From positions 186,001 to 250,000 of the forward strand of contig JAGNKX010000004.1 of the NCBI GenBank assembly GCA_017999915.1: a DNA stretch of 64,000 bases. The letters are read 5' to 3'. This DNA comes from Spirochaetota bacterium (GTDB lineage: Bacteria > Spirochaetota > UBA4802 > UBA5550). A program made the translations under genes and the position numbers. Shown here in pieces: positions 1 through 9,033 of this stretch. How positions within the stretch are numbered: the first letter of the stretch is position 1; every line of letters starts with the position of its first letter. The notes below the pieces were generated by a model. That model did not search any database and was not told the origin of the DNA. It saw nothing but the letters and a program-made list of their open reading frames with translations.

Positions 1-2
1 CC

Positions 3-1055
3 GCCGTTGCGACGACCATGGCAGCGCTCAACACCGGCGCCATCGACCTTGCCCAGGGTGCCGCGCTGGTGATCGGGCAGAATATTGGGACAACCATTAC
101 AGCCGCAATAGCCGCCATGGGCGCCACCCCCTCGGCCAAGAGAACGGCCATTGCCCACATTCTTTTCAACGTCATTACCGGTATAGTTGCGTTCATCATC
201 CTGCCGTTTTTCATATCGTTCATTCAGTACATAATCCATACTTTCGGCGTCATGGACAACACGATCACCCTCGCCGGTTTCCACAGCGCCTTCAATCTTC
301 TTGGCATATGCATCATACTTCCGTTCCTCGGATTTTTTTCAAGGTTTCTGACAAAGATCATACCTGACCGGGGCCCGTATCTTACGCGTTACCTCGACAA
401 CTCCATCCGTAACGTGCCCACCGTTGCCGTTGAAACAGTACGGCGCACCATCATAGATATCACCATTGCCACAATCGATGTCGTGCGGATCATGATCGAG
501 AACGAGAAAATATCACCCGTGGTTAAAAGCAGGCTCCGGGATGTGGGAAAGGCCCTGAACGAGACACGCCGGTTCCTTGCCCAGATCCGTTCCCTCAAGG
601 GCGCGTCCTCCGCGTATGGTTCCCATCTCATGGCCATCATGCACGCCCTAGATCACGTGGATCAGCTCATTATCGCCTGCTGGGAATTCGAAAAGCTCTC
701 CACCATGCACAACGATCACCAGCTCAATCACCTGGCGCTGACTCTCTCCGAAGACGTCGGCCCGGTGCTTGTCATGCTGGAGGGATTAAAAAAAAAGGAA
801 TCCGTCGTTGAGATGGAAAAAACATCGCACTACATGAAAGAGCTCAGGGAGAAGCAGCGTGAGGAAATACTGGCACGCACCGCCGCGGGGACCATCGACG
901 CCGACACCGCCATACGCCAGATCGAGGCGATCCGCTGGCTGGACCGGGTTACCTATCGCATTTTTCGCGCACTCTATTATCTCGGCCATTATACCGAAAA
1001 CGCCGATTCCGTCGATCATTCCGAGTATTCGGATGAACTGTCCCGGAATGCATAG
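3..1055 (+). CDS. Na+/phosphate cotransporter family protein, C-terminal part
   Basis: The reading frame is open from the window edge, so the 5' end is missing. The first ~115 visible residues contain the QNIGTT motif and hydrophobic segments typical of the repeated core of NptA/YjbB-type Na/Pi cotransporters (inner membrane). A hydrophilic helical C-terminal region of ~200 residues follows and fits the PhoU-like domain often fused to these transporters. The family is thought to couple sodium influx to phosphate movement. The family call is strong; substrate and direction are inferred. Confidence 0.85.
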   Translation, partial: AVATTMAALNTGAIDLAQGAALVIGQNIGTTITAAIAAMGATPSAKRTAIAHILFNVITGIVAFIILPFFISFIQYIIHTFGVMDNTITLAGFHSAFNLLGICIILPFLGFFSRFLTKIIPDRGPYLTRYLDNSIRNVPTVAVETVRRTIIDITIATIDVVRIMIENEKISPVVKSRLRDVGKALNETRRFLAQIRSLKGASSAYGSHLMAIMHALDHVDQLIIACWEFEKLSTMHNDHQLNHLALTLSEDVGPVLVMLEGLKKKESVVEMEKTSHYMKELREKQREEILARTAAGTIDADTAIRQIEAIRWLDRVTYRIFRALYYLGHYTENADSVDHSEYSDELSRNA

Positions 1056-1136
1056 GCAGCGTGAAAATCATGCATCGGCAACATTGAATTCCATGGGACT
1101 ATCAGCGAGACTGACTATATCTAACAAGGACATATA

Positions 1137-1952
1137 ATGAACCAGGACCAGGTAAAAGAAAAGCTCCTCATGCTTGACAACAAGGTGGAAGACTTCACCG
1201 TCATCCTCTCAGGGAAGGAGAGCAAAAAAGTCGACGGACTCTATTATCCCGACAGCAGGGAGATCATCATCCATAACAAGAATTTCAATGATGACAACCA
1301 GCTGATCTACACCGCCATTCATGAATTCGCCCATCATCTTCATCATACACGCTCGCCGGTGCCTGTTTCGTCACGGGCCCATACGAACAAATTCTGGGAT
1401 ATTTTTCACAAGCTCCTCTTTCGGGCTGAGGAAAACGGCATTTACAACAATATATTCAGGCAGGACAAGCGGTTCGTTGATCTGTCGAATAATATCAGAA
1501 CCAAGTACCTTGCCGTGAACGGAAATCTCATGAAAGAGCTCGGGGGCCTCCTTGAGAAAGCCCACGCCCTCTGCGAAGAGCTCAACGTCTCCTATGACGA
1601 CTATGTTGACCGGGAGCTCCTCCTTCACAGGAACACGGCCAGGCTCCTGATGAAGATCAACACGATGAACATCAACCCGGCGATCGGCTACGAGAACATG
1701 AAAACCGTGGCCTCCATCAAGGACGATTACTCGAGGGGCCGCGCGGAGGAGGCCTTTGCCGAAGGGATGTCGCCTGACATGGTCAAGGCCGAATTTTCGT
1801 CGCGGGATAAATCCGATAATTCCATCGATGTTCTGCTCCAGGAACGCGACCGCATCGAGCGGTCCATTGACACTCTGACAAAAAAACTGGCAAAGATAGA
1901 ACGCAGGATCAACGATTTAAAATATGAAGCTCCTTCGCGAGGTAAAAAATGA
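1137..1952 (+). CDS. Putative zinc metallopeptidase-like protein (HExxH) with C-terminal coiled coil
   Basis: A 271-residue protein. HEFAH at residues 62-66 is a zincin motif, and HTNKFW at 82-87 resembles the third-ligand region of SprT/WLM-like proteins, where His82 would complete the site. There is no signal peptide, so it is probably cytoplasmic. The last ~40 residues are heptad-like and charged, suggesting a coiled coil. Its stop overlaps the start of the TetR gene (ATGA), so the two are probably translationally coupled. I do not recognise a named family beyond the zincin motif; substrate and function are unknown. Confidence 0.65.
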   Translation: MNQDQVKEKLLMLDNKVEDFTVILSGKESKKVDGLYYPDSREIIIHNKNFNDDNQLIYTAIHEFAHHLHHTRSPVPVSSRAHTNKFWDIFHKLLFRAEENGIYNNIFRQDKRFVDLSNNIRTKYLAVNGNLMKELGGLLEKAHALCEELNVSYDDYVDRELLLHRNTARLLMKINTMNINPAIGYENMKTVASIKDDYSRGRAEEAFAEGMSPDMVKAEFSSRDKSDNSIDVLLQERDRIERSIDTLTKKLAKIERRINDLKYEAPSRGKK

Positions 1953-2584
1953 CAAAGACGGCACGTGACAGTAAAACCATTGATAAGATAAAGGAAACGA
2001 TACTCAACCATGCCATTGATATTATCAATAACGAAGGCTTCCAGCGGATGACGATGAGAAAAATCGCCTCAAAGAACAACATGTCCGCAACGAACCTCTA
2101 TAACTATTTTTCCAATAAAGATGAAATATACATCAATATTCTGATCAGGGGATTCAGGCTCCTGTATGACAATTTGAAATCCGCATATGATTCCCAGAAT
2201 GATCCGGTCGAACGTGGTAAAAGCTTTGTGAAGGCGTATCTTACTTTCGGCATACAGAACTATAATTATTACGAGATCATGTTTTCGCCCGCCTTGCCGA
2301 AATACAACGATTACATAGGAACGCCGCTTGAGAGCTTAGCCGCCGTTGAGATGGATTATTCACAAAAAATTATTGACCTCTCAGTCTTTGCTATTGTTGA
2401 GGTTTTAGGAAAGAAAAAAGCCATCGATCCTGCCGAAACGGAACGCCGTATGATCGAAATATGGAGCATGCTCCATGGCATGATTTCTTTATATAACAGC
2501 CGGATGATCGATTATGTTATTAAAAAACCGGTGGACACCTATGAAAATATCGTGGATGATCTTCTAAGTTATATAAAATCTTAA
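1949..2584 (+). CDS. TetR/AcrR family transcriptional regulator
   Basis: A 211-residue protein with an N-terminal helix-turn-helix at roughly residues 12-60. It includes the typical TMRKIASKNNMSATNLYNYF run, followed by an all-helical ligand domain. The gene overlaps the preceding metallopeptidase-like gene by 4 bases. A dyad-symmetric element overlaps the likely promoter of the next gene (2605-2645), so the likely target is the adjacent saccharopine-dehydrogenase-like gene and kinase. The effector is unknown. Confidence 0.88.
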   Translation: MTKTARDSKTIDKIKETILNHAIDIINNEGFQRMTMRKIASKNNMSATNLYNYFSNKDEIYINILIRGFRLLYDNLKSAYDSQNDPVERGKSFVKAYLTFGIQNYNYYEIMFSPALPKYNDYIGTPLESLAAVEMDYSQKIIDLSVFAIVEVLGKKKAIDPAETERRMIEIWSMLHGMISLYNSRMIDYVIKKPVDTYENIVDDLLSYIKS

Positions 2585-2604
2585 GTTGGATTATAAAAAA
2601 ATAC

Positions 2605-2645
2605 TTGACTTATAGTTAACAACTGTTATTATTAACATTAGTTAA
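2605..2645 (+). promoter_or_regulatory. Promoter with overlapping dyad, candidate TetR operator
   Basis: TTGACT (2605-2610) and TATTAT (2627-2632) are spaced 16 bases apart and make a good sigma70-like promoter for the gene starting at 2663. Two half-sites, TTAACAACTGTTA (2616-2628) and TTAACATTAGTTAA (2632-2645), form an imperfect inverted repeat across the spacer and -10 box. A repressor bound there would occlude RNA polymerase. The adjacent TetR gene is the obvious candidate; binding is inferred. Confidence 0.5.
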
Positions 2646-2662
2646 TTTTACGTGAGGTATAT

Positions 2663-3886
2663 ATGGCAAAAGTTATCGTTCTCGGTGGCGCCGGCGCTGT
2701 CGGTTCAGTGGCTGTCAGGACACTGGCACGGCATAATGAATTTTCCGATGTTGTCATCGGAGATTTCAATATAAGCAGAGCTGAATTGCTGCGGTCAAAG
2801 ATAGGCTCTCCTAAAATTTCCTGTACCCCTTTCGACGCCCATGATTCGACAAGCATTCACAAAGCCATTGAAGGATGCGATGTCATTTGCAACTGCGTCG
2901 GCCCCTTTTATAGTACCGTAATACCGATCCTCACAGCCTCAATTGAAAAAAGGATACCCTATGTCGACGTCTGCGACGATGTGGATGTGACCCTTGATAT
3001 ATTCAAGCTTGACGGCGCGGCCAAGTCAGCCGGTGTCACAGCACTGATCGGGATGGGAAATTCTCCCGGCGTTACCAATATCATAGCCAAGCTTGCCGCT
3101 ACCGACCTTCTTGATGAAACTGATTCCATAGACATTTTCCACGCCCATGGAGGCGAAAAGGTCGAAGGGGAAGGGGTCATCGCCCATCGGTTTCATTGCA
3201 TGTCCATCGATATTCCAATGTACCTCGAAGGAGAATTGAAGTATGTGAAATATTTTGAAAAGGACGGTATATCCCTCAGGGAGACCTTTGAATTCCCGGT
3301 CCTCGGCAGGGTACCCCTCTATCCCTATCCGCACCCTGAGCAGGTCACCATCCCCAACTATATTAAAACAAAACGGGTGACCAACAAGGGGTCTGTAATT
3401 CCTGACGCATATTATGATCTCACCCGCGATCTCTGCGGCCTCGGTCTCGGCAGCAAGGTCCCGCTGACGGTCAACGGCCGAGAGGTGATCCCATACGATT
3501 TCGCCGTGGCCTACATACTCCGGGAGCGGGAACGGATACTCAGGGAGCTCAATTTCGGCTCCCAGCGTGGTTGCTGTTCCGTCGTTGTGAAAGGCAGTAA
3601 AAACGGCGAATCCAAGGAATACCGGTTCCACATGGCGTCGAGGAGCCAGGCCCTCGGCGAAGGCACCGGCATTCCGGCCGCAATGGGCGCGATCCTGATG
3701 CGCCGCGGCAAGGTTGAAGGGAAGGGTGTCATGCCGCCTGAAGCCTGCGTCAATCCTAAAGACCTTCTGGCGCTGATGCCTGAGGTAATGGACCTTGACA
3801 AAAACAAGGAAGGCGGTGAATCGTTCGGAGGTTTCATTATTGAAAGCGTTGATAAAAATGGGAAAGTAACAAAAATAAACCTGTAA
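2663..3886 (+). CDS. Saccharopine dehydrogenase-like NAD(P)-binding protein
   Basis: A 407-residue protein beginning with a Rossmann nucleotide-binding loop (GGAGAVGS near residues 8-15) and the CNCVGPF pattern typical of the saccharopine dehydrogenase/homospermidine synthase-like superfamily. A large C-terminal catalytic-type domain follows. Members oxidise or reduce C-N or similar bonds with NAD(P); the substrate here cannot be read from sequence. It sits behind the putative TetR operator and 4 bases ahead of an FGGY kinase, suggesting one catabolic or biosynthetic operon. Confidence 0.8.
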   Translation: MAKVIVLGGAGAVGSVAVRTLARHNEFSDVVIGDFNISRAELLRSKIGSPKISCTPFDAHDSTSIHKAIEGCDVICNCVGPFYSTVIPILTASIEKRIPYVDVCDDVDVTLDIFKLDGAAKSAGVTALIGMGNSPGVTNIIAKLAATDLLDETDSIDIFHAHGGEKVEGEGVIAHRFHCMSIDIPMYLEGELKYVKYFEKDGISLRETFEFPVLGRVPLYPYPHPEQVTIPNYIKTKRVTNKGSVIPDAYYDLTRDLCGLGLGSKVPLTVNGREVIPYDFAVAYILRERERILRELNFGSQRGCCSVVVKGSKNGESKEYRFHMASRSQALGEGTGIPAAMGAILMRRGKVEGKGVMPPEACVNPKDLLALMPEVMDLDKNKEGGESFGGFIIESVDKNGKVTKINL

Positions 3887-3890
3887 TAAC

Positions 3891-5501
3891 ATGCCTTCAT
3901 CACAAATGAACAGGTTCATCCTTGCCGTTGATCATGGCACGTCAGGGTGCAAGGTGGCTTTATCGACTATCCATGGAAAGATAATAGATTTCGAAAGCCA
4001 TCCGACGAAGGTTTTCTTTTTGCCGGGCGGCGGCGCCGAGCAGGACCCTGAAGAATGGTGGACGGCATTTTTGACTTCTGCAAAAAGGCTTCTAAGACGC
4101 CACAGAAGCAAGGCTAAAAAAATCGACGCCATATGCGTTTCCAGCACATTTTCCAGCACCGTAGCCGTCGGACGCAACGGAATGCATCTTATGAATTCCA
4201 TCATCTGGATGGATTCACGCGGAGCCGGTTACATTCGAAAAGCAGCTAGCGGATTCCCCACCATACAGGGCTACGGCCTTTCCAAGGTCCTTAAATGGAT
4301 CAGTATCACCGGCGGCGGTCCGTCCCTGTCCGGCAAGGATGATATCGCCCACCTGCTGCTTATAAAGAATATCTTTCCGGATGTGTATGATAAAACCTGC
4401 AAATTCCTGGGGAGCAAAGATTACTTCAACCTTCGGCTTACGGGAGAATGCGTCGCCACCAATGATTCGATCATGCTCTTCTGGCTTACCGACATCCGTG
4501 ACATCAATAACATCACCTACTCGAAATCATTGATACAGTCTTATGGTATTGACGGCGAAAAACTTCCTCCGCTGGCGAAATCAATTGATGTGATCGGGAA
4601 ACTGCTTCCCAATGTCGCAAGCGAGCTGGGGTTGCGCGGGGACGTGCTCGTTATAGGCGGCTCCCCTGACCATCAGTCAGCCCTGGTCGGTTCGGGGGCC
4701 GTGAGGGATTATGAAGGTCACCTGTACATCGGCACTTCATCATGGGTCGAGTGCCCCGTTCCCTTCAAGAAAACCGATATGTTTCACAGCATAGCGTCCC
4801 TGCCATCGGCAATACCGGGCCGTTACCAGTGCATAAACGAGCAGGATATCGCTGGAGGGGCCCTTTCCTTCTTGCTGAACAATATCATTTTTCACAAAAG
4901 CGATTTTTACGAAGCTAAACCGCAGAAAAATCCGTACGAGCGCATTGACCGAACCGTTAAAAAAGTCCCTGCCGGCAGCAACGGCATAATATTCACGCCA
5001 TGGTTGAACGGCGAGAGGACGCCCATTGACAGCACGACACTGCGCGGGATGCTCTACAATATTTCCATTACGAATAATACCGATGATATAGTGCGATCAG
5101 TCCTCGAAGGCGTCGCATTCAATACGAAGTGGAGCCTCAAGTATGTTGAAAAATTCATCGGCCGCACAATGGATACCATTAACATCATAGGTGGCGGGGC
5201 TCAATCACTTGAATGGTGCCGCATTTTCGCCAATGTGCTTAGAAGGAACATCCGCAGGGTGAAGGATCCCATTCAGGCTAATGCGCGGGGAGCCGCCTAC
5301 ATTGCCTCGGTCGCCCTTGGTCATATCGGCTTCAATGATATCCCTCAATTGATCGAATATGATTCGTGCATCGAGCCTCAGGAAAAACAGGCCGATCTTT
5401 ATGATGACATTTTCAATGAATTTGTAAACATATATAAAAAGAACAGGGGGATTCTTGAGCGTCTCAACAGGGGCGATAAATCACCGGTTCAGCCTGTCTG
5501 A
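3891..5501 (+). CDS. FGGY family carbohydrate kinase (xylulokinase-like)
   Basis: A 536-residue protein with the phosphate-binding DHGTSGCKVAL motif at residues 14-24, the ISSTF/IWMDSRG region, and the C-terminal IIGGGAQSLEWCRI adenosine-binding motif, in the order expected of FGGY sugar kinases. It would phosphorylate a sugar or polyol with ATP; the sugar is not predictable. Translation may start here or at Met6 (3906); neither has a strong ribosome-binding site. It is co-directional with the dehydrogenase. Its 3' end overlaps the convergent recO gene by 21 bases. Confidence 0.85.
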   Translation: MPSSQMNRFILAVDHGTSGCKVALSTIHGKIIDFESHPTKVFFLPGGGAEQDPEEWWTAFLTSAKRLLRRHRSKAKKIDAICVSSTFSSTVAVGRNGMHLMNSIIWMDSRGAGYIRKAASGFPTIQGYGLSKVLKWISITGGGPSLSGKDDIAHLLLIKNIFPDVYDKTCKFLGSKDYFNLRLTGECVATNDSIMLFWLTDIRDINNITYSKSLIQSYGIDGEKLPPLAKSIDVIGKLLPNVASELGLRGDVLVIGGSPDHQSALVGSGAVRDYEGHLYIGTSSWVECPVPFKKTDMFHSIASLPSAIPGRYQCINEQDIAGGALSFLLNNIIFHKSDFYEAKPQKNPYERIDRTVKKVPAGSNGIIFTPWLNGERTPIDSTTLRGMLYNISITNNTDDIVRSVLEGVAFNTKWSLKYVEKFIGRTMDTINIIGGGAQSLEWCRIFANVLRRNIRRVKDPIQANARGAAYIASVALGHIGFNDIPQLIEYDSCIEPQEKQADLYDDIFNEFVNIYKKNRGILERLNRGDKSPVQPV

Positions 5502-6251
5502 AAATATGAATGACTTGGATTTGATCTCCATGTGAAAATAATGCTCCATGAAAAGAGAAATCGCAAAAAGCAGGTCCAGCAAATCTTTTTCGCTGAATCG
5601 GCCATGATCGATGGCGTTGAATTTCTGCGACATGCAGAGGACCATGTATTCTCGCATTGCTCCTGGGAGCACCGTGCTTCCCCGCCAGTGTCCTGACGAA
5701 GCGGCACCGAGGCAGGCGCCGCAGACGGGCCTGAGGTCTGTCACATCCATGGCGAATGTCGAAAATTGTTTTGTGCCGCACAGCTTGCAGAAGTCAAGGT
5801 CTGATAGTATCCCGTGTAATTGTAACAGATGCAGGATCATGAAAGCGGAAAGATGTGCTGGAAATTCTGTTTTTGATAAAACTTCAATACCGGCCGACAG
5901 GAGCTTGAATATCGATTCATCACCCATGTCAAAGCCGCTGGTTTTATCGACGGATTCCAGCAAAAAATACAAGTGCCATATCTTGTTGAGGTCGGCGGTG
6001 ATGGCTGTGTAATATTTTTCGACCGTGATCTCGTTGACGATACAATAATCACGATCATCGCGTTGATAGTAAACGAGCGTCGACATCGAGCCGGGTTCGG
6101 TCGCCGCCAGGGACCTTTTCTTGCTTTTTTTCAGCCCTTTGAAAAGGAACCTGCGTTTTCCGCAATCCCTCGTGTAAAAATTGCATATGATATCCGCCTC
6201 TCCTAATGCCTGGGATGAAAGGGCGATGCCAGTTGTCTTTAAGATTTCCAT
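5481..6251 (-). CDS. recO: DNA repair protein RecO
   Basis: A 256-residue protein. The N-terminal OB-fold has the usual opening ('TTGIALSSQALGEADIICNFYT'-like, with G-K-R-R-F-L-F-K-G-L-K), followed by a helical domain and a CxxC...CxxC zinc motif (CKLCG ... CGAC). This is the RecO architecture. RecO acts with RecR and RecF to load RecA at gapped DNA. It is transcribed with the CorC-like gene located 5 bases upstream on the same strand. Confidence 0.88.
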   Translation of the reverse strand: MEILKTTGIALSSQALGEADIICNFYTRDCGKRRFLFKGLKKSKKRSLAATEPGSMSTLVYYQRDDRDYCIVNEITVEKYYTAITADLNKIWHLYFLLESVDKTSGFDMGDESIFKLLSAGIEVLSKTEFPAHLSAFMILHLLQLHGILSDLDFCKLCGTKQFSTFAMDVTDLRPVCGACLGAASSGHWRGSTVLPGAMREYMVLCMSQKFNAIDHGRFSEKDLLDLLFAISLFMEHYFHMEIKSKSFIFSDRLNR

Positions 6252-6256
6252 CGGGC

Positions 6257-7093
6257 CTATTTGGATTTTGAGATGGTCACGGTGATGCGGTTTATGATCG
6301 TCCCGGTGATGTCTTTTATGGTGAACTGGATGTCACCGTCCTTGATGGATTCGCCTTTTTCTGGAATTTTTCCAAAAAGATCAAAAACGTATCCGCCCAC
6401 GGTGTCGAAGCCGTCCTGCGATATGTTTAATCCCAGCTGCTCGTTGAATTCAGCTACGGGCATGCGGGAATCGACCTCGTAGGTGTTCTTTCCCTTCTTT
6501 TCGATTTCGGGGAGGTCCACCGTGTCATATTCATCGTTGATCTCGCCGACGATTTCTTCCAGTATATCTTCGAGGGTTACGATGCCGCTGAAGCCGCCAT
6601 ATTCATCGACGACGACGGCAATATGGAGCTTGCGAAGCTTGAATTCCACCAGCAGTTCATCGAGGGTCATCGTCTCGGGAACAAAATATGGCTCGTGCAG
6701 TATTTTCTTGAGCTGGAATTTCTTTTTTGATGTTTCGATAAGGAGTTTCAGGAGATCCTTCACGTAGAGTATGCCGACGATGTTGTCGATCGTCTCCTTG
6801 TACACGGGCACGCGTGAATGGCCGGCCTTACACATCGTTTTCACCAGCGGCTTCAGGTCCGTTTCAGAATCGATTGCGAAAACATCTACGCGGGGGATCA
6901 TGATATCACGGGCGTTCAGTACGGGGAGTTTGATTACCCCGCGGATCATGTCTTTTCTTATAATATCCAGATTCTCATAGTCACATGATTCCAGGACATC
7001 GTCGTTGTTCTTGGAGAAAGATTTTTTAAGACGATTGAAAAATTTTGTCTTTTTTACGGGGATATTGTCTGAACCAGAATTATCGGATATCAT
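6257..7093 (-). CDS. CorC/HlyC-type CBS-domain protein
   Basis: A 278-residue soluble protein with no N-terminal membrane domain. A tandem CBS pair spans roughly residues 65-190 (starting [11 protein letters not shown]; the second CBS contains [26 protein letters not shown]). A CorC/HlyC transporter-associated domain occupies the last ~80 residues. Such proteins bind adenine nucleotides and are linked to Mg/Co efflux and acid or heat tolerance. It is probably the first gene of an operon with recO. The upstream 220 bases are AT-rich and shared with a divergent gene. Confidence 0.88.
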   Translation of the reverse strand: MISDNSGSDNIPVKKTKFFNRLKKSFSKNNDDVLESCDYENLDIIRKDMIRGVIKLPVLNARDIMIPRVDVFAIDSETDLKPLVKTMCKAGHSRVPVYKETIDNIVGILYVKDLLKLLIETSKKKFQLKKILHEPYFVPETMTLDELLVEFKLRKLHIAVVVDEYGGFSGIVTLEDILEEIVGEINDEYDTVDLPEIEKKGKNTYEVDSRMPVAEFNEQLGLNISQDGFDTVGGYVFDLFGKIPEKGESIKDGDIQFTIKDITGTIINRITVTISKSK

Positions 7094-7312
7094 TCTGTTT
7101 TGAATATAACCTTCCTAATTTATATACTTTAATTAAAAAGCAGGTGAAATCAATTTTTGTCAACAGTATTTTTCCATAATGCATCTTATGATATGTTGTC
7201 TTGATTATCAGATGCTAAATATCAAATATTTGGATATGACATTTATCGTTCTTGTAATATTAAAATTTTAGTTTACATATAAACAGCATTTCATTAAGGA
7301 GTATTTCAATAA

Positions 7313-8125
7313 TTGAATTTCAATAACGGGATTACTCACATGAAGAAATTTTTTGATCCAGAACCTTTGATAGTGACTACCGGAGGAGGCGGACCCGGTT
7401 TGTTCCATATTACAATACGCAACATGAAAAACGCCATTTCTCTCGGTTCCGACGTGATCCAGGCGGCTGCTGACATTACCAGAGATAAGAAAATTGTCCT
7501 TTTTTCAAATATCGTTTTTACAAATAAGGAAATCTCGGGGAAGGGTATCAGGAGCTTTACGCTCGATGAATTAAAGGCGTTGTGCCGCGCGTCAGCCGGC
7601 GATAAGCCGGACGACGATATGGACGGATTGTTCCCGGAAATGGATGAGGCCCTGAAAAAAATTAAAAGCCATCGATTCAACCTGCATCTTTCAGGAAGGG
7701 ACCCGGAACTCATTCATAAATTCTGCGACATCATTACCGACAACAGGGCTCAAGAGCGTGTCCTTGTCTCATCGTTGGCCGGCGGAACCATCAGAAAAAT
7801 CCGCGGAGTATTTCCCGATATGGCCACCTGCTTCCCTTTTATCAATGCCATCGGTTTTTACGCCCTTCACCGGAGCGGATTACTTTACTTTAAAAGAAAT
7901 TTCACCCACGATGTGCTGATCATCCCCGAGAGAATTGGCGCATCCTACCTTGCCAATCCCGGGCTTATCAAAGAAGCCAGGTCGAGGGGCATCCGCGTCT
8001 ATGTGCTTGACGTCATCAAAGAAGAGCAGGTCGGGCGTTTGCATGGCAACGGCGCCGACGGTTTTGTGACCAACTATGCCACGATGGTAAAGCGGGCCAT
8101 GAAACAACTTGAGGGCCAATCATGA
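7313..8125 (+). CDS. Glycerophosphodiester phosphodiesterase-fold pseudoenzyme
   Basis: A 270-residue protein with the overall GDPD TIM-barrel pattern, including a C-terminal GIRVYVLDV...GADGFVTNY strand order. The catalytic positions are changed. The opening HRG becomes TTGGG, PENT becomes FHIT, the metal-binding E-x-D region reads IQAAAD, and the HD of VLxHD reads SN. It therefore probably does not hydrolyse glycerophosphodiesters. TTG is chosen as start because AAGGAG lies 11 bases upstream; ATG at 7340 is an alternative. The stop overlaps the next gene (ATGA), so the two are coupled. Confidence 0.65.
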   Translation: MNFNNGITHMKKFFDPEPLIVTTGGGGPGLFHITIRNMKNAISLGSDVIQAAADITRDKKIVLFSNIVFTNKEISGKGIRSFTLDELKALCRASAGDKPDDDMDGLFPEMDEALKKIKSHRFNLHLSGRDPELIHKFCDIITDNRAQERVLVSSLAGGTIRKIRGVFPDMATCFPFINAIGFYALHRSGLLYFKRNFTHDVLIIPERIGASYLANPGLIKEARSRGIRVYVLDVIKEEQVGRLHGNGADGFVTNYATMVKRAMKQLEGQS

Positions 8126-9033
8126 TAATTACGGCTGCTGAACCGTTTTACATATATATCATGCTTCTGACCATATTTATTGCCCACGTCCGTCTTCTGG
8201 AAAAGAGCCTGGATAGAGTAGGACCCATTCAGTTTTTCATGCATAAGCTTTACGCCGTGATCGAACCTGTCATTTTGAGAATAACCGATTACCTTATTAC
8301 AAAAAAGCGTATCACGGAAAGCGTTCCCGGCATGGCTCTGCTCCGTTTCATAGCCACGGCAAGCCATTATCTTCCCCATGGGGTGGTCATTACCACCAAA
8401 GCCGCCGAACGCTTCATGGATTATATTGAAACCGTCGAGGGCCCGGCCGGCGCGCGAATAGCCGTCGGTCCCTGCGTCTGCCAGCGGTCATTAAACAGGT
8501 GGAATGAACCTTCCTGCAAGGATATCGTGATCCTCTATGGCGCCGAGATATACCGCCACCTTAACCTGGGGTACCGCGTCATTACAGCGGCTGAAGCTAA
8601 GAATATCGTGCGACAGTGCCGCGATGCTGGCCTTGTCCATAGCATCGATTTCTGTATGCAAACGGGGAAATGGGCTTTTGTCCTGTGCAATTGCGATAGC
8701 AAGATATGCGTGCTTACCAGGACATTTATATTGACTGGCAAGTTCATATATGCGGGCCCTGAAATCGTCGCTCTTAAAGCGGATAAATGTCTCGGAGAAA
8801 AAAAATGCGGACATTGCATCAGGGTCTGCATGTTCGGCGTCAATTCATCCACGGGGACCAAGCCTTCCGTGGCCTTCGACAGGTGCCTGGGTTGCGGACA
8901 ATGCAGCCGTGTCTGTAAAGGAAAAGCGCGTTCAATGTCCCCACGATTTGATTACGGACATGAGAGGGTTGTGCCGGCCGAAATCCTGCTCGGACAAGGA
9001 ACCGGAAAAACTACGGCTTCCGCGCGGAAATAA
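8122..9033 (+). CDS. 4Fe-4S ferredoxin-domain protein with N-terminal membrane segment
   Basis: A 303-residue protein. A hydrophobic N-terminal segment (residues ~8-22) may anchor it. The middle region carries additional conserved-looking cysteines (GPCVCQR...C and CNCDSKIC). The C-terminal third has two cluster-binding motifs, CLGEKKCGHCIRVC and CLGCGQCSRVC, consistent with two [4Fe-4S] clusters. It overlaps the GDPD-fold gene by 4 bases, implying a joint role. An electron-transfer function is inferred; partner and substrate are unknown. Its 3' end overlaps the convergent methyltransferase gene. Confidence 0.75.
   Translation: MIITAAEPFYIYIMLLTIFIAHVRLLEKSLDRVGPIQFFMHKLYAVIEPVILRITDYLITKKRITESVPGMALLRFIATASHYLPHGVVITTKAAERFMDYIETVEGPAGARIAVGPCVCQRSLNRWNEPSCKDIVILYGAEIYRHLNLGYRVITAAEAKNIVRQCRDAGLVHSIDFCMQTGKWAFVLCNCDSKICVLTRTFILTGKFIYAGPEIVALKADKCLGEKKCGHCIRVCMFGVNSSTGTKPSVAFDRCLGCGQCSRVCKGKARSMSPRFDYGHERVVPAEILLGQGTGKTTASARK

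Noticed and set aside
3026-3919. Minus-strand open frame of 297 codons under the saccharopine-dehydrogenase-like gene
   Set aside because: Antisense to a gene with clear motifs; long reverse frames are common in this codon usage.
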